Positions 9,092 through 21,700 of a stretch of DNA of 64,000 bases are shown piece by piece (positions within the stretch are counted from its first letter, which is position 1; each line of letters opens with the position of its first letter). Origin of the DNA: Ianthella basta (taxonomy: Eukaryota; Porifera; Demospongiae; Verongiida; Ianthellidae); contig OZ025870.1 of NCBI GenBank assembly GCA_964019415.1, forward strand, positions 7,496,915-7,560,914, written 5' to 3'. The notes beneath the pieces are model-generated. The model saw only the letters and a list, made by a program, of their open reading frames with translations, was not told the origin of the DNA and searched no databases. Both the position numbers and the translations under genes were made by a program.

Positions 9092-12000
9092 GTAAGGATT
9101 GAAGTGTGTAATACTTTAGATACTTTCGTTGTCAATTGATAACGTTTAGAATGGATAGGTTGTTTACGGTAGTGCTGTCTATGTAGGGATGGCAGTACTT
9201 GTTCGTATGCTGTAATACAAACGAAAAGTCGCGCTACTCCTGAATAGGACTGAAAACTGATGAACGAAGCTTCCCATGAGGAAGCGGGTACTGAACAGTG
9301 CACATAGCTAACCTTACTTCCCAGTGAAGGTGTGCCTACATGTAGAGAGCACACTTGACATTTCCCGTGTTTCATTGTCGTCATCTTCTTTGGCAGCCAT
9401 AGCACATGAACCAAAGCGACCAGGATAATACATCTCATGCCATATTGCACCATTATTGGCTGGCTGCATTCCTTTGTAGGCTAGTAGGCGCAGTTTAGTA
9501 CGGAGATGGCACTTGCCACGACTCCCTTGTCGTTGTGCTGGCCAAAGGGGCCGACGTCATTTGTGAATGATGTAATACAACTGGCTAAAACTGGAGTGAC
9601 TGGTGCCATTGTGAGCAGCTGCAGCAGTGCACCATTTGAAGTACATTTGCAGTCGTATACTGTGTAAGCTCTAATTTTCGCAGGACGAACATTTTGCAAA
9701 TCGCCGCTTGGAAGAGTAATTCGCGATTTTATTTTGCGAATTGTCACCAGGTTGTTTATATAGTATTTGCAATGTATTTAAGTACTGGAACTGTAAAACA
9801 CAAAATATTCACGAGAATATATTTTTGTGAATGTCAACTGTTTCGCGAAATTAGCAAAAATGAAGTCCTGTGAAATTTAGAGCTTACACGGTATAAATTT
9901 CCCCACCATTTTTAATTACTCTGAGTTGGCCTCCAGTCGCTGTTTCTCACTGTGTTAGCGCAGAACACCTAGGTGCTAGCCCGCGCCTTGAGCTTCAGAA
10001 TCACAGAAATAAGGTGTAATGCCTGCACCAATACCCTATGGTTGAGACTAAGTGTGTTGCTTCAGCTTAGCTGCCTACTATAAGAAGTGCAGAAACTAAT
10101 ATACTGTAATAGTGAAAACAATGTGAGCACAGAATAATTTGGAATGAGTACACACAGTCAAAAATATTTTGGCACACATTTGCACAACAGCACATACATT
10201 AACTTACATACCTTATACACAGTTTGCACATTCTCAGAGTTGCCAAAAACACATCAAACACATCAAGTAAAAGCACACACACGCACACACGCTAAACACG
10301 CATGTGCAAACATATGTACATGCTCTCTCAAAGACATGGACGAGAGGAGAGGGACATGGATGGATGGCACACAGATACCTACAAGTGCTTTACATCACAC
10401 CCGCAGTCATTGTAGTGGCTAGGGTTCTGTTTTGGCAGAAGGCAGTTCGCTCAACTGCACTACGCGCACCATCTGGAGAAAACTTCGAAGGGTAACTGTG
10501 CGCACTTAAGCTTTAAACACTATAGACTAATAGCAAACATTTGCACACAGAATTCATGGGGCTCACCAAGTTCTAGGCCGCTCCTGTCACTTCTCTGAGA
10601 TAGGGAACTGAAGTCCTTCAACGGGGCAGCCATGATTGAAAGCGTCGTGTGAACCAAGTTGTTGAACTGCTGCGTGTTATCCTGCTGCTTCCTGTACGTC
10701 TTCAGACCAGAGGTGGTGTGGTTGCCTGTTTTACAACTTTCAAAGGCAGAAGACGCCTAAGCTCCACACAGAGCGACATTTGGAAGCTGGTTTCAAAGTC
10801 CTTCCCTTGATCTTTCCGGCGTGAGAGAAGCAAACAAAATGGCCCACAATATAAATTCCTTATCTTCAATACTTCTGTCGATACATTATTATATAAATGT
10901 AAGCACAGTTATACTTCCACAGTTTATGTATTATATAAACTTACATACCGACCTACCTACCGACATACCACTGAAAGCGTAACACGAAGCCATACAACAA
11001 AATGTCAAAACAAAAACAATATAGGGCTGCCTGTGGCAGCCTATAAAAGTTTTCTACAAAAACTACTAAAGATTTAGGGCTGGCATAAAAAGTGCAGAAA
11101 CAAGGAAAGACTACTACACAGTGGAACATTAACCATCGTTGCTACGTACATGCAAGAGTGTAATACTATGTAGTGCAACACTGTTCGATGTAGGGACAAT
11201 GGTTAATGATTCACTATGTACACAGTGTACTGCACTGTGTGCCTTTCCTTGTTTCTCTACTTTTTATACTATCCCTACAGCTGTGTTAATTTTCTAGAAT
11301 TTTTTTATCTTTTCTTTGCTCTTTAAATGGCATGTTGATCTAACCAATGCAGCTATGAGCCTTTATCAAATCAATGATCGCTATGAATATAATAATATCT
11401 GCAATGAATATGATTATAACCTCACGCAAATTCTGTGACTACCTGTAACCTTACCATAGAATTGTCTGATGTCATGGTGCATGTGAGTATGTACTTGTTG
11501 TAAGAAATATGGTACTGTCTGATATGTTAGGCCTATTATGCAAAGCTTGAATTGGCAACATCTTAGTGTGTATTTATCGTTCTGCCTCAGGCTGGCCAAG
11601 AATGGAGACTTGTGTTACAGTACCTGAACAGTAAAGGTGTTCCTATTCACAATGACTTTCCTATCCTTGACCCGTCTGTATTGAGACCTTTGAAGTTTGA
11701 TGAGAACCAGCATCGCTGTCTCAATGCTGAACTGAAGTATTTATACACTGCTGTAACCAGAGCCAAGTGCAATCTGTGGATCTATGACACTGACCCTACG
11801 AAACACAGTCCAATGTACTACTTTCTGATGAAGAAAGGGCTTGTGCAGTCCTTGTCCGTGGCAGACCTGAGTAGTGTAGATGTTGAGAAAGTGTTTGTGC
11901 AGGAGTCGTCCCCAGAAGAGTGGAAATCCAGAGGAGACTACTTTATGAAGAAGAGACTGTGGGAGCCAGCACAAAAGTGCTATGGCAAGTGTGGTGAGAA

Positions 12001-15000
12001 GGTACTAGCTATGGAAGCGGAAGCCTTTTTCTTAGTGAGCATGGCTAGAAAAGCCAGTGAACAGCCCAAGGTATCCCGGCAGCTTTGTCAACAGGCTGCA
12101 GAACTGTTCTTGCAGTGTGCAACAAGCCCTGACAATCTCTTTCAGAGACATTTGAAGAATGCTGCTACCTGCCTGTACAACAGCAAGGAATGGCACCCTG
12201 CTGCTCAGTTGTATGAAAGCATACAAGAGGTTAGCTCAGAAAGCACAGTATGTTGTACCTGTGGGTATATTTATGAGACTGATGTCATGCAGAATGCACT
12301 GTGTCCATTAGTAATGTTGTAGAGGCTCTTTGCTACTTACGTATGTAATTGAGACCAACAGGGAACTTGATGAATGGTGTTTGATATTGAATGCTCTGCA
12401 TGATGGTCTCATGAACTCATGCATATTGTTGTGTGCATTGTTATTTCAATGTTGTATGGATTTCTGATGTACTGATAATGGATGACTGTTGTGTGGGACA
12501 CATGCTACATGCTCAGTGGAATGTTGGAGAGTATTGGTTGATTTCTCCTGCCCCTTGCAGTATTCAAAAGCCTTCAAATCATATCATCGAGGCCGATACT
12601 TTGAAAAGGCTAGTGAGATGAAAGAGAAGCAAGGAAACTACCATGGAGCCCTACAATGCTTACATGATGTTGGAAAATATCCCCAGGCTTTGAAGAAGGC
12701 GCTGGATTTTAAGCAGAGAGGCATTGAGGTCACCTATACTGGTCTCACTGTAGAAGATTTAGCTTACAGAACAGCCAGACATCACCAGAACAGGCAGGAA
12801 CTTAAACTGATGAAAGAGTGTATTGATCTGTTACCGGATGTTGATGATAAGGTAAGGCTATTCAAAGCAGCAAGGCTCTACAGAGAGGCAGTTACCCTCC
12901 TGGTCAAAGAGGATCTCCTTGAAGATGCATTTAGGATTCTAGCTGCTCAGAAACAGTATGATGGAGGCATTAAACTAGCAACCAGCAAAGACCAAGGTAA
13001 ACAAGTGCTTAGATTCCTTCTCATGAAAGCCCGTGCCTTGCCTGTGGTACGGCATGCAATTAGAGAGATTTGTGCCTTTCAAGAAGAGCTTGACCCATCA
13101 GCAGCTGCTCCAGATTTGTCGCGGTTCAAGGAAGAGCTGAAGACCGACTTGTTGCCCATTCTAGGGGAAATGTCCACAACTATTAGCAAGTATCACTTGA
13201 CGAAGGAATGCCCTTTGCTGTGCATGGAAATGACCATTCTAGAGTGTATCTGTCACTTAGATGCAGCTAAGATGAGAAGGCAAAGATTTTCACCAAATGT
13301 GTTTGGAATGGTTGAGCAAATGAAGATCTGGATTGGATTGGAGTTGGCCAACCAGTCAGGTGACACCACCTTTCTTGGGCGATGTAATGACATGAAAATC
13401 ATCTTGGGGCAATGTGAAGTTGTTGTGGACTGTTTCTGCCAATTGATTCGAATAGGTGATATTGCTACAGATATTAGTGAGACCACCTGTAGTCTTCAGG
13501 ATTGGTACTGCATTCAGAAGAATGTTAGTTCTGTTGTCATCCCTAAGGAGCAGGATGTGTGGGTAAGCTTTGGTGAATGTGTGATACCAAACACTGTGAC
13601 AGATGATGGTGCCTTGAAACTTGACAGCTCAAAGGTATTTCGCCAGTTGAAGTTTCATCTGTATCACTCTCTGAAGTGCTGGTTGAATATTTGCATGAAA
13701 GCAGTTGATAGGCAGGCTACATTGCCTTCCTTTGCTGCCTACCACCATGTGATATCTGATTGGACTACTGGTCACTTGTTGGAGGCTGGACCAATGAAAG
13801 ACTTCCTTAGATACTGTTGTGTGGCAATTTATCTAGATATGGTCAGATCAAATGCTGTTGTTCTAGAAGCCTTAGTACTCAACCCCAATGTAGACTTGGT
13901 CATCCGCGAAATGCAGGAGAGGTCTCTCAGTATCTTTGCAGAGAAGCTACTGGTGAATGAGGCAGATGTTCATGAACGTAGAAAGAAATTGAAGAGGAGA
14001 GTGAATGAATTGCTAGCAGGCAAGGAACTTGACAAAGTAATTAATGCCTTTCCTGTTAAGCACAGTGAAACTGGAGAGAAATCAAGGAGAGCCCTCCTTT
14101 CTTACTTTGCACCTGAAACATCTGTCTACCTTCCATTGAGTCACATGCACTTTGTGCTGCTTGATGAGTACCCAGTAGTGAAGGAAGTACTTTTGTCCCA
14201 ATACCTGCCCTTTGCCTGTCGTGATGTCAATGCCTTCATGTCTGCATGGTGGATGAAGGGAAGCAATGAGTTGCAGCAACTTAAGACAAGATCATTCAAT
14301 GATGATTATCATCTGAACTACATGGGTAAAAACATTCACTGCTTCCTGCTCTGGAGTGAGGCTTGCAATTTACTTGACCTGCCAAAGCCAAAGCCACTGT
14401 CTTTATGCAGGATTCTCTTGGATCGCTTCTTTAGTGTTGTAATCAAACGTAAATCATTGAAGAAGTTTAACAGTGTCAATGCTCTTGTAATTTTGGAACT
14501 TCTAGCTGCAACTTTGGTTGGTATGCTCTCTTGCCAGGATACTGTCCTAAGGGGACAAGTGAGCACCTTTCCAAGATGTGTTCCTCATCTGTATGAACAT
14601 GTTGTACAGCTTTTTGATGATTCACGCTCAAGGAGGGTGAGAGGGAAGAGGAAGGCAGTTCGCTTGATGGATGCTGTGTACCAAAGTGTGCAACAGGATC
14701 GAAATATTCAGGGCATGGAAACTGAAGCACGTCGTTTCTTGATTGAAGTAATTGAGCTAATCCTTGGAATGAGTTACAAGCATTTTAATATCCTGAGTCA
14801 TGTAATTACGGGAAAGAATAATGTACGGAATGGGACACTGAGAAGATACTGCATACTGCTTCTCACCCTACTGGGAAACCTTGAATTGTATGGTCAAAGG
14901 GAGTGTTACCAGTACCGACATCAGTTGGTTAGTGTTGTTCAGTCAGCTGTACCTACTGACAAAGAATCAGCTAGCTTGGTGATGGAGCTGTGCAACCATC

Positions 15001-16097
15001 TATGCACAGCGGTGCAGACTGCAACTTGTACTAATGACCTGTTCTACTTTGCTTCACAGCTCTGTGTTTTTAGTGAGAAGAGGCTTGCAGTTATTCAGAG
15101 CAATGATAGGAGGTGGACATTACAATTCCAACCTGTTCCATTGAGTGCTGTGTCCAACGTAGCGTTTCCAGAACTCTCTTTCATGACTCATCCAGCTGTT
15201 ATGACGTTTTCTCAACCAACTCCCCATTCCCCAGCCATGGTACAATCAGGAAGTGGTGAAACATCTTGGCCCGAGTGGAGTGAGGAAGGTCAGGTTACTC
15301 AGTCATCTAACTCTCAAGGGCTAATTCCGGCTGAGGGCTTTGTGACATCACCAGATTTTGGTACTGACATGCACTTCATTTCCAGTCTCAGTCAGCCATC
15401 AGAGGATGCCTTTAATGTGTCATATGAGTATGATGAAGAGGAAAGTGCCCCTGGGTTTGACACAGAGGAGCAGGCTCTAGAGGTCTCATTTGAGAAGGAG
15501 TTTATCAAGAGGGGGTGGTGCAGTGTTTGTGCTATGCAGGTAGTGAGTGAGCAGCGCACTAACCCCAGCCGTGATGACATGGAAGAGCAAGGTGATGCGT
15601 CTGTTGCTGAAGACTTTATTCGGCAGCATATTCAGACAAGCATGCACACAAACAATGTGGATGGATACCAGACTTTTGAAGAATTGAAGAGTTCTTTCCA
15701 GCAGCATGTTTTTCCACTAGTAATGACTATTCTGCACCATCCAAAAGAAAAGACAATGCAGAACAATAACCGGCAATTTGACAATCTGTTTCACAAGCTG
15801 CAGAAATCGTATCAGAAGCTACAGGATGTGCTGACTCCCAATGTAACAGGACAAACCTCTCACCACTTTTGGAGTGGCAAATGTAACCTGTTAAAGACCC
15901 AAGCTGGTGAAGTGGAGAGGTTTGCCTTGGAGTTGAAAGGGATGCTGCCTGATGTGGAGCCAGTAGCAGCCAGCCAGGTTCGACAGGAATCTTCTGATGA
16001 CAATGAAGTTGGGTTGGAGCTAGAGGAACAAGCTCTAGAAGATGCTGAAGGTAGGCTTGACAAAAGAGGAAAGAAGCACAGAAAGAAACGCAAGTAA
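5952..16097 (+). CDS. TRANK1-like protein, 3' part (ankyrin repeats, UvrD-like helicase, helical tail); 5' incomplete
   Basis: Three exons (5952-9091, 11591-12229, 12561-16097) join in frame by GT-AG introns and give about 2,440 codons up to the stop. In order: ankyrin repeats, a Lys-rich linker, a conserved domain before the helicase, an SF1/UvrD-type ATPase with Walker A GRSGTGKTT, Walker B YIDEVQDF and a TRAK motif VI, then a long alpha-solenoid and an acidic, then basic, C terminus (KKHRKKRK). This arrangement is that of TPR and ankyrin repeat-containing protein 1 (TRANK1, 'lupus brain antigen 1'), whose cellular role is poorly known. The first exon starts after one base of a codon supplied by an upstream exon outside the window. 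ATPase motifs are intact, so it looks functional. Confidence 0.88.
9164..10090 (-). mobile_element. Non-autonomous element 'body', copy 1, inverted
   Basis: In reverse complement it matches 39032-39778 and, more weakly, 62334-63118. Shared landmarks are the end TAGTGCTGTCTATGTAGGGA, the CGAAAAGTCGCGCTACTCCTGA block, the CACTTGCCACGACTCC block and CAATACCCTATGGTTGAGAC. No coding frame is conserved. A second small transposon (9660-9891) is inserted in it. Confidence 0.75.
9660..9891. mobile_element. MITE with ~30-bp TIRs and TA target site, nested
   Basis: The left end CTGTGTAAGCTCTAATTTTC and the reverse complement of the right end (CCGTGTAAGCTCTAAATTTC) match over about 30 bp. TA flanks both sides (9658-9659 and 9892-9893). 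The interior is AT-rich and non-coding. The corresponding region of the related copy at 39032-39778 lacks it, which supports insertion. Confidence 0.8.
10390..10930 (+). repeat. Dispersed repeat, copy 2
   Basis: Partner of 4240-4790, with a CA-rich tract on its left. Here it lies between the element body (9164-10090) and a foldback MITE (11050-11310). Those two abut each other in the other two copies (38773-39778 and 62092-63118), so this repeat probably inserted between them. Confidence 0.6.
11050..11310. repeat. Foldback MITE, copy 1
   Basis: Near-palindromic. The left arm (TTCTACAAAAACTACTAAAG...GGCATAAAAAGTGCAGAAAC) is repeated inverted on the right (GTTTCTCTACTTTTTATAC...). It is the most decayed of three copies; the others are 38773-39031 and 62092-62333. 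Confidence 0.75.
11591..12229 (+). CDS. TRANK1-like gene exon: helicase motif VI and start of helical tail
   Basis: It opens AGQEWRLVLQYLNS and contains the motif VI segment AELKYLYTAVTRAKCNLWIYD (motif core at about 11738-11767), which completes the helicase begun in the previous exon. TPR-like helices follow (SRGDYFMKKRLWEPAQKCYG, HLKNAATCLYNSKEWHPAAQ). Phase 0 at both ends; 213 codons, acceptor gcctcag and donor gttagc. Confidence 0.88.
12561..16097 (+). CDS. TRANK1-like gene last exon: alpha-solenoid and C terminus
   Basis: It begins YSKAFKSYHRGRYFEKASEM after ttgcag, continuing a helical repeat, and stays open for 1,178 codons to TAA. The first 250 residues look like TPR/solenoid helices; the middle has no domain I recognise. 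Near the end is an acidic patch (SYEYDEEESAPGFDTEEQAL) and the protein finishes in a basic tail KRGKKHRKKRK that could be a nuclear localisation signal. The open frame extends upstream to 12489, but that part precedes the acceptor and is intronic. Confidence 0.87.
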   Translation, partial: YSKAFKSYHRGRYFEKASEMKEKQGNYHGALQCLHDVGKYPQALKKALDFKQRGIEVTYTGLTVEDLAYRTARHHQNRQELKLMKECIDLLPDVDDKVRLFKAARLYREAVTLLVKEDLLEDAFRILAAQKQYDGGIKLATSKDQGKQVLRFLLMKARALPVVRHAIREICAFQEELDPSAAAPDLSRFKEELKTDLLPILGEMSTTISKYHLTKECPLLCMEMTILECICHLDAAKMRRQRFSPNVFGMVEQMKIWIGLELANQSGDTTFLGRCNDMKIILGQCEVVVDCFCQLIRIGDIATDISETTCSLQDWYCIQKNVSSVVIPKEQDVWVSFGECVIPNTVTDDGALKLDSSKVFRQLKFHLYHSLKCWLNICMKAVDRQATLPSFAAYHHVISDWTTGHLLEAGPMKDFLRYCCVAIYLDMVRSNAVVLEALVLNPNVDLVIREMQERSLSIFAEKLLVNEADVHERRKKLKRRVNELLAGKELDKVINAFPVKHSETGEKSRRALLSYFAPETSVYLPLSHMHFVLLDEYPVVKEVLLSQYLPFACRDVNAFMSAWWMKGSNELQQLKTRSFNDDYHLNYMGKNIHCFLLWSEACNLLDLPKPKPLSLCRILLDRFFSVVIKRKSLKKFNSVNALVILELLAATLVGMLSCQDTVLRGQVSTFPRCVPHLYEHVVQLFDDSRSRRVRGKRKAVRLMDAVYQSVQQDRNIQGMETEARRFLIEVIELILGMSYKHFNILSHVITGKNNVRNGTLRRYCILLLTLLGNLELYGQRECYQYRHQLVSVVQSAVPTDKESASLVMELCNHLCTAVQTATCTNDLFYFASQLCVFSEKRLAVIQSNDRRWTLQFQPVPLSAVSNVAFPELSFMTHPAVMTFSQPTPHSPAMVQSGSGETSWPEWSEEGQVTQSSNSQGLIPAEGFVTSPDFGTDMHFISSLSQPSEDAFNVSYEYDEEESAPGFDTEEQALEVSFEKEFIKRGWCSVCAMQVVSEQRTNPSRDDMEEQGDASVAEDFIRQHIQTSMHTNNVDGYQTFEELKSSFQQHVFPLVMTILHHPKEKTMQNNNRQFDNLFHKLQKSYQKLQDVLTPNVTGQTSHHFWSGKCNLLKTQAGEVERFALELKGMLPDVEPVAASQVRQESSDDNEVGLELEEQALEDAEGRLDKRGKKHRKKRK

Positions 16098-18775
16098 ATC
16101 TAGATAATAAGCAAAACATTTACTAGAGTATTACATGCATTTGTATTTGTGCTAACCTATTAGTTATATACCTTTCTTTACCTAGCAGATATTGTCATTC
16201 ATGAACAAGGTACTGTATGAGGGGTGTGTCTGTACTGCTTCATTCTGTGTATTCCTACGCAGTCAGAGTTTTTACAGTATGCATTACAAAACAGTTACAA
16301 TTTCATGCATGCATAATATTGTACTCTCACATTTGTAACCATACTATGCCCGTAGTGTTTATCTGCTATACCCGTACCCATCTGATAACCGTACCCTTGA
16401 TCTGTTACGTGTGTACCCATACAGATAGCCATCCATACTCGAAGCTGCTATAGAAATGATACTGATTTTATCACACCTACTTTACATCTGTACTATATTG
16501 GCCAGTGGGATGGGAATATTATACTAGCAGGAGTGCTGCCTTCGGTTGGGTTTGCAGCATCTGCTATGGTGACTTGTACGCTGGTGAGTCAAGTGTTGAA
16601 TACTGAAGCAATAGATAGTAGGTGTGACAATGGGGAATTTCATTTCAATCCTTGGATGACAACAATTTTGCCAATAATCCAAGACGAGGGAAAATCAAGG
16701 AAAAGAGGTATGGTGATAAAATGCTATGAGAACTCCATGAGTGGTGCACTATGCCTGCCTGAGGAGGCACATTCTGTGTGGCTTTCCATTTGTCTTGCAT
16801 GCCAGACGTTCCAGCGGTTTTGTGCAAGACCATCTTGTGTGCGGGACTAGCTTTCTGTAACCTTGCATTCTAGTTGGAATTTCTTGCCATATACAGATTC
16901 AAAGTACTGAAGTAGTGTGTTTTTTAGTACTATTGCAAAGTATGTTTGAAGTTTTGGACTATTTTGCTATGATATGCAATATGCCTACTGGATACCCCAT
17001 GCACCAGGTGGGTTCAACTGCTTGTACTCACCTCACACAATGTTGCTCACTTTTACTTTGAGTTAGGCAGTGGACAACTACCAAATCAATGGGAGATGCT
17101 ATTATTATACTAGTTGCTAGCAAATTGGAAGAATGAGGGTTGAGTACAACATGATGATAACCTTGATCACAATTGTTCACGTAATGGACACAACTATTTG
17201 CTTTGTATTGCATAACTTCCTGTGTTGCCTTAGCCAGCCAGTCTTCATGGCAGCTAATGTGGATGTGCTAGGTACAACCTCCCCTCCTCAGGTAGTGTTC
17301 TTGTCTAATAAGATCACAAACAATTTTGGTAGACAATTATATTGATGACAGAGAATGTAGACAACGGTTATAATTAACATGGGAGGGATGATTAATGGAA
17401 CATGAAGAGCAAGTTAGAAGTTCAGCATTTCCTCTTGTTCAGTGCTGCATGCATGTTGGTACTGTGCTGTGCATGTGGTACATTGGTGTTGATATATCTG
17501 GTATAATTGTACAAGCTCCTCTAACATCCTGAGGTGTGTTTTGCATATGGCAGAAAATAAAGCTATATCCACAGGCATACGTATGGCAATGCTTGTTCAA
17601 CTGTTACAGGTGCTGCATGCAAATACTCCCCCTGCAGTCTGCCAAATGCACCTTATAAACATTTGGTACATTGATGGCATACAGAATATAGATAACTCTC
17701 CTAATTCTATATTCCTCTATTGAGGCTGGTTTCTAAGCACAAGCAGTTGGCATGGCATACAGCTGTGGTGTGCTCAGAGATCTAGAGCAAAATACTAACA
17801 TCAATTTAACTAATAAATAATACTAACTTATCAATTAAGGTGTGTGCAGGCTTAATGGAGAGAGGACCAGTGATGTTCCTACACATGCAACATTAATATT
17901 GGGGGAGGGGGGGTGTCTGCTTGTCTGGTTGGTTGTACACAAGCCATGAACATGGGTATATATATGTAGCTACCATTCTCTTTCATTGCTAGCTCTGCTT
18001 GCAGCTACAATCTCTTTCTCTTATTGTGCTCATTCCAAGCCAAGAATGAAAACACGTCTGTTCTGATCATGAGGGTTCTCATTAATAGCTAACATCTTGT
18101 GCACTACTGGCATATGCAAACAGTCATGAGACATAGCTAGGTAGCTACTGGGCGATGTGTGTTGTATAGTGTGCTGAAGTGCTGATAACACTATCTATCC
18201 ATCATTCCCACCTAGCAGGACATCCAAAGTGCATGAGGAATCTGGCCAGGTGAGCACAGTTGCAGATGGCCAGTGACCTATAGCTGTATAAACCACCATA
18301 AAGCTGCCCTTACGTATAGCTACGTATGGTCAGTTGTCCTTATTGGGTACCCCATTGCAGCAGTGTATGTTGTCCATATGAAATTGTTGAATGTCTCCTT
18401 CAAATTGAAGGTGATGGAGTGTGCAAAGAAAATGGGTAGTTGAATTCTGGTCTTGGCAGCAGGTCTTCTTTGAGGGCTGATGTCAATGTTATCTGTAGCT
18501 AGCTATATGTGCGACCTCTCGCATGTTCTATTTCTCAAGGGAGCTAGCTAGATGCATGCTTGTGAATCTTAGTAGTTACATGATGTGACACTACAGTGGT
18601 GAAAGTACATACTGACATTGCGTTCATTTACCAGCTACTTTTAAAGTTCCCGCAGTAATTCACTGTGGAAGAGAGGGGGTACACGGTGCCGTATTGGTCA
18701 CCTGACTATGAGATGATCATGAGTGAGTCACACTCGCGTGAGAGCTTGACGGCTCGATCTGGACGTTCTCACAAA
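16098..18775. other. Intergenic stretch between TRANK1-like gene and FDPS
   Basis: Contains the 3' flank of the first gene and the promoter region of FDPS. I see only short unsupported frames (for example 16533-16850) and AT-rich DNA with scattered TAGCTAGC runs. No RNA gene or transposon was recognised. Confidence 0.5.
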
Positions 18776-21700
18776 ATGGCTGAAGAGCCGCAGCAGAAGA
18801 AATCCAAAGTTCAGTCGGACGGATACAAGGAAGCGTTTCTGGCCGTGTTTCCGGAGCTAGTGGATTGTGTTACCAAAGATGAACTGGGCAGTTCTGAGAT
18901 TGGCGCGGCATTCGGTCACTTTAAATCAGTAAGCTGTAGGCTACTTGTGTTGTCAGTAACTGCAAGTGACAGTTTTCTTTACTGTTGTTCATCAAGTGCC
19001 TAGAATACACTGTTCCTGGAGGCAAGCTGAACAGAGGACTGATGGTGGTAGGGTCGCTAAAGCATTTAGAGACCGACACGGATCCCAAAGTGGAGAAACT
19101 CGCATTGATTTTGGGATGGTGTGTTGAGCTGGTGAGCTGAACTAATCTTTACTCTGCAGAGATCTAGTACCAAGCGTTCTTGGAAATGTGCTAAAGAAAT
19201 GGCTGTGTGTTCTATATTTATTTAACATTCTTAGTTGCAGGCTTGCTTTCTGGTGGCAGATGACATTATGGACCAATCAAAAACCAGGAGGGGGAAGCAG
19301 TGCTGGTACCTCAAAGTAAGGAGGAATGTTGGGAACTTGGTTGTAGCAGATTCTTTATTAAGGGGAAATGGTAGCTGAATTGTGCACTTGTATTTGTCAT
19401 TGCCAACAATATCCTGTTCATAGCCACTACTGGAAATTTGTAGAAATTGCATGCAGAACTCTCTATTAAACCTTAAATAAATGCAGGGCCTGAGGCATCT
19501 TACTATAATGCACCGGATCTCGGTTTATGTGTTTGTTCCATCATAAAATTGTCGCCTTGCAGGGAATGGGTCAAGACGCTCCATGCCAGTTGAGGGACTG
19601 GGCAGGCATGTTCTGTTCACCTAGCTGCCTTGCGGCCGAAGAGTGCGATTCCTTTGTCCGTTCTTCATGGGCCAACATGCCATTTTATAAATATTGACCT
19701 TTCCACTACCGGCCATTGACGAACTTGATACATGCTATGCCAGTTAAGGGAGTGGGGGACATGGGCTTAGAGGGGTGCCATTCACCTAGCTGCCCTACAG
19801 CCGAACAGCACGCTTCCTCTTTTCTGCGGGCTGAGACGCCAATTTGATTACTATTGCAGCCCTTGATAATGTGCAGTATTTCATTCTGCTATAAGATCGT
19901 AATGCCATATTGGGCAATATTATTTGCCATCGTCCAATGTTCGAATTAAACTCCACTGTCGTCATAGCAGCCACCCTCCTTTGCTACCAGTGTAGATAAT
20001 TCAAAACTGGCAAGGGACTGACTCGCTGGAGTGCTATAGGCTGGGAACCCACCTGAAAGGTGGGCATTCAGTTAGTATAAGACAAATTACCAGAGGTGTT
20101 GAACTAGCTTTCTAAGCAATTGCACATGTTTGCTTGGAATAAAGTTGGACTGACATGCTACAAAACCCACACTTCATCACATGTGGCTTTTCACCACTGT
20201 GTATCCCTGTACAGGAGTAGTGTTTCCTGCTCTGATTAAAACATTTAACTGGCTGATATGGTTATTATAGAAGAAAGAAAAACTAGAAAACTAAGCTAAG
20301 TTCATGTTAAGTTCAGAGCACGCATGCATGTGCTCCCATGCGGGAAATTGTGGGTCATTATAGTTTGGGGGAGGGCTTGGGGCTTGTTCCCAATGCAGAT
20401 GCTGCATTACCTCTGTGGACTACTGTCTGATTGATTGCCTTTAAAGTGAAATACTCTCTAGTTCACATACTGCTGTTTGGGCAGACGGTTTCCACACAGT
20501 TTATTAATCGGTAGATGGCTTTTTAAGACCAGACTGTATTCTCTTCTTCAGGATGGTGTTGGATTAGTTGCCATCAATGATTCACTGTGGCTGGAGAGTG
20601 TCATTTATGAGATCCTCAGGAAGTTCATTCGGAAGGAGCCTTACTATCTCCAAGTATTGGAACTCTTTCAAGAAGTCAGTTGTTATCATAATGTAGTAGA
20701 TTTTTAGCTCTGCACAGTTGGATACATACCTTAACCCACTCAAGCACGGTAGTATCACAACTTTGTTGCATTGTCTGCTAAGCCAGGCAAGCATATATTT
20801 GATGCATGTAGTAACTGTTGTATGATGTGACTCTTCTCTGATCACTTTGCATAGACACTGTACCACTCTGTGTCTTCCATACCTTGCATACTGAAGTGTT
20901 GTGACAGGTGGTTTTGGTTCACTCCTATAGGTGTCATACTTGACAAAGGTTGGCCAGTGCCTGGACACCATCACAGCCCCGGAGGATGATGTTGATTTGG
21001 ACCGATTTTCTCTTGAGAAGTTTGTGTAGATGAGTAGTAGGATGTGTATGTGTATATGTGTACATATTGTTTATGAATCCCTTGTCATGTATTAGGAGCT
21101 GACTGTATACATGTGTCCATTCTTGTGCATGTCTGTATGATTGGATGTGTGTGTGTGCATCCTCAGTCATGCCTGGTGTTGGTTTACACTCGATTGATTT
21201 TCATAGAGTCTCATTGCTACATTGCTGGCTCTTGAACAAGGACGAAGCAGAATCAATCACAACTGATAACAGCATGTTTTGTCCTCAAAGGCCTTTGTCC
21301 GCTACACACACGCTTAATGTATCCAGCTGTGTTTTGTGCACAGCTGACGAAGCCCTTTGAGGTCTAAGTGTCTGCAATTAGGTGTGTTCTCCTACATATT
21401 TGCTGAGGATGTATTCACCTTTGTACTGACTTTGTTACCAGGTATGAAGCTATTGTGAAATACAAGACAGCTTTTTACTCCTTCTACCTCCCAGTTGGAA
21501 TTGCAATGTACATGGTAAGACTTTACCTCAATCTGTGTAGGCCTGACATGCAGCCAGTTTATATGCATCCACTTGAAAGTGTTCCAGTGTCTTTTCATTG
21601 TTTGTTTTTGGTTGTTTCACATTCACTGTTCTCACAATGCTGTTTGGACTATCGAGTATTCACCTTAAAGGAGTCAGATGTGTCATACTCTCTGTTTGCT

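Noticed and set aside
8731..9453. 240-residue minus-strand open frame
   Set aside because: It overlaps the helicase exon whose + strand frame has clear motifs; a shadow frame.
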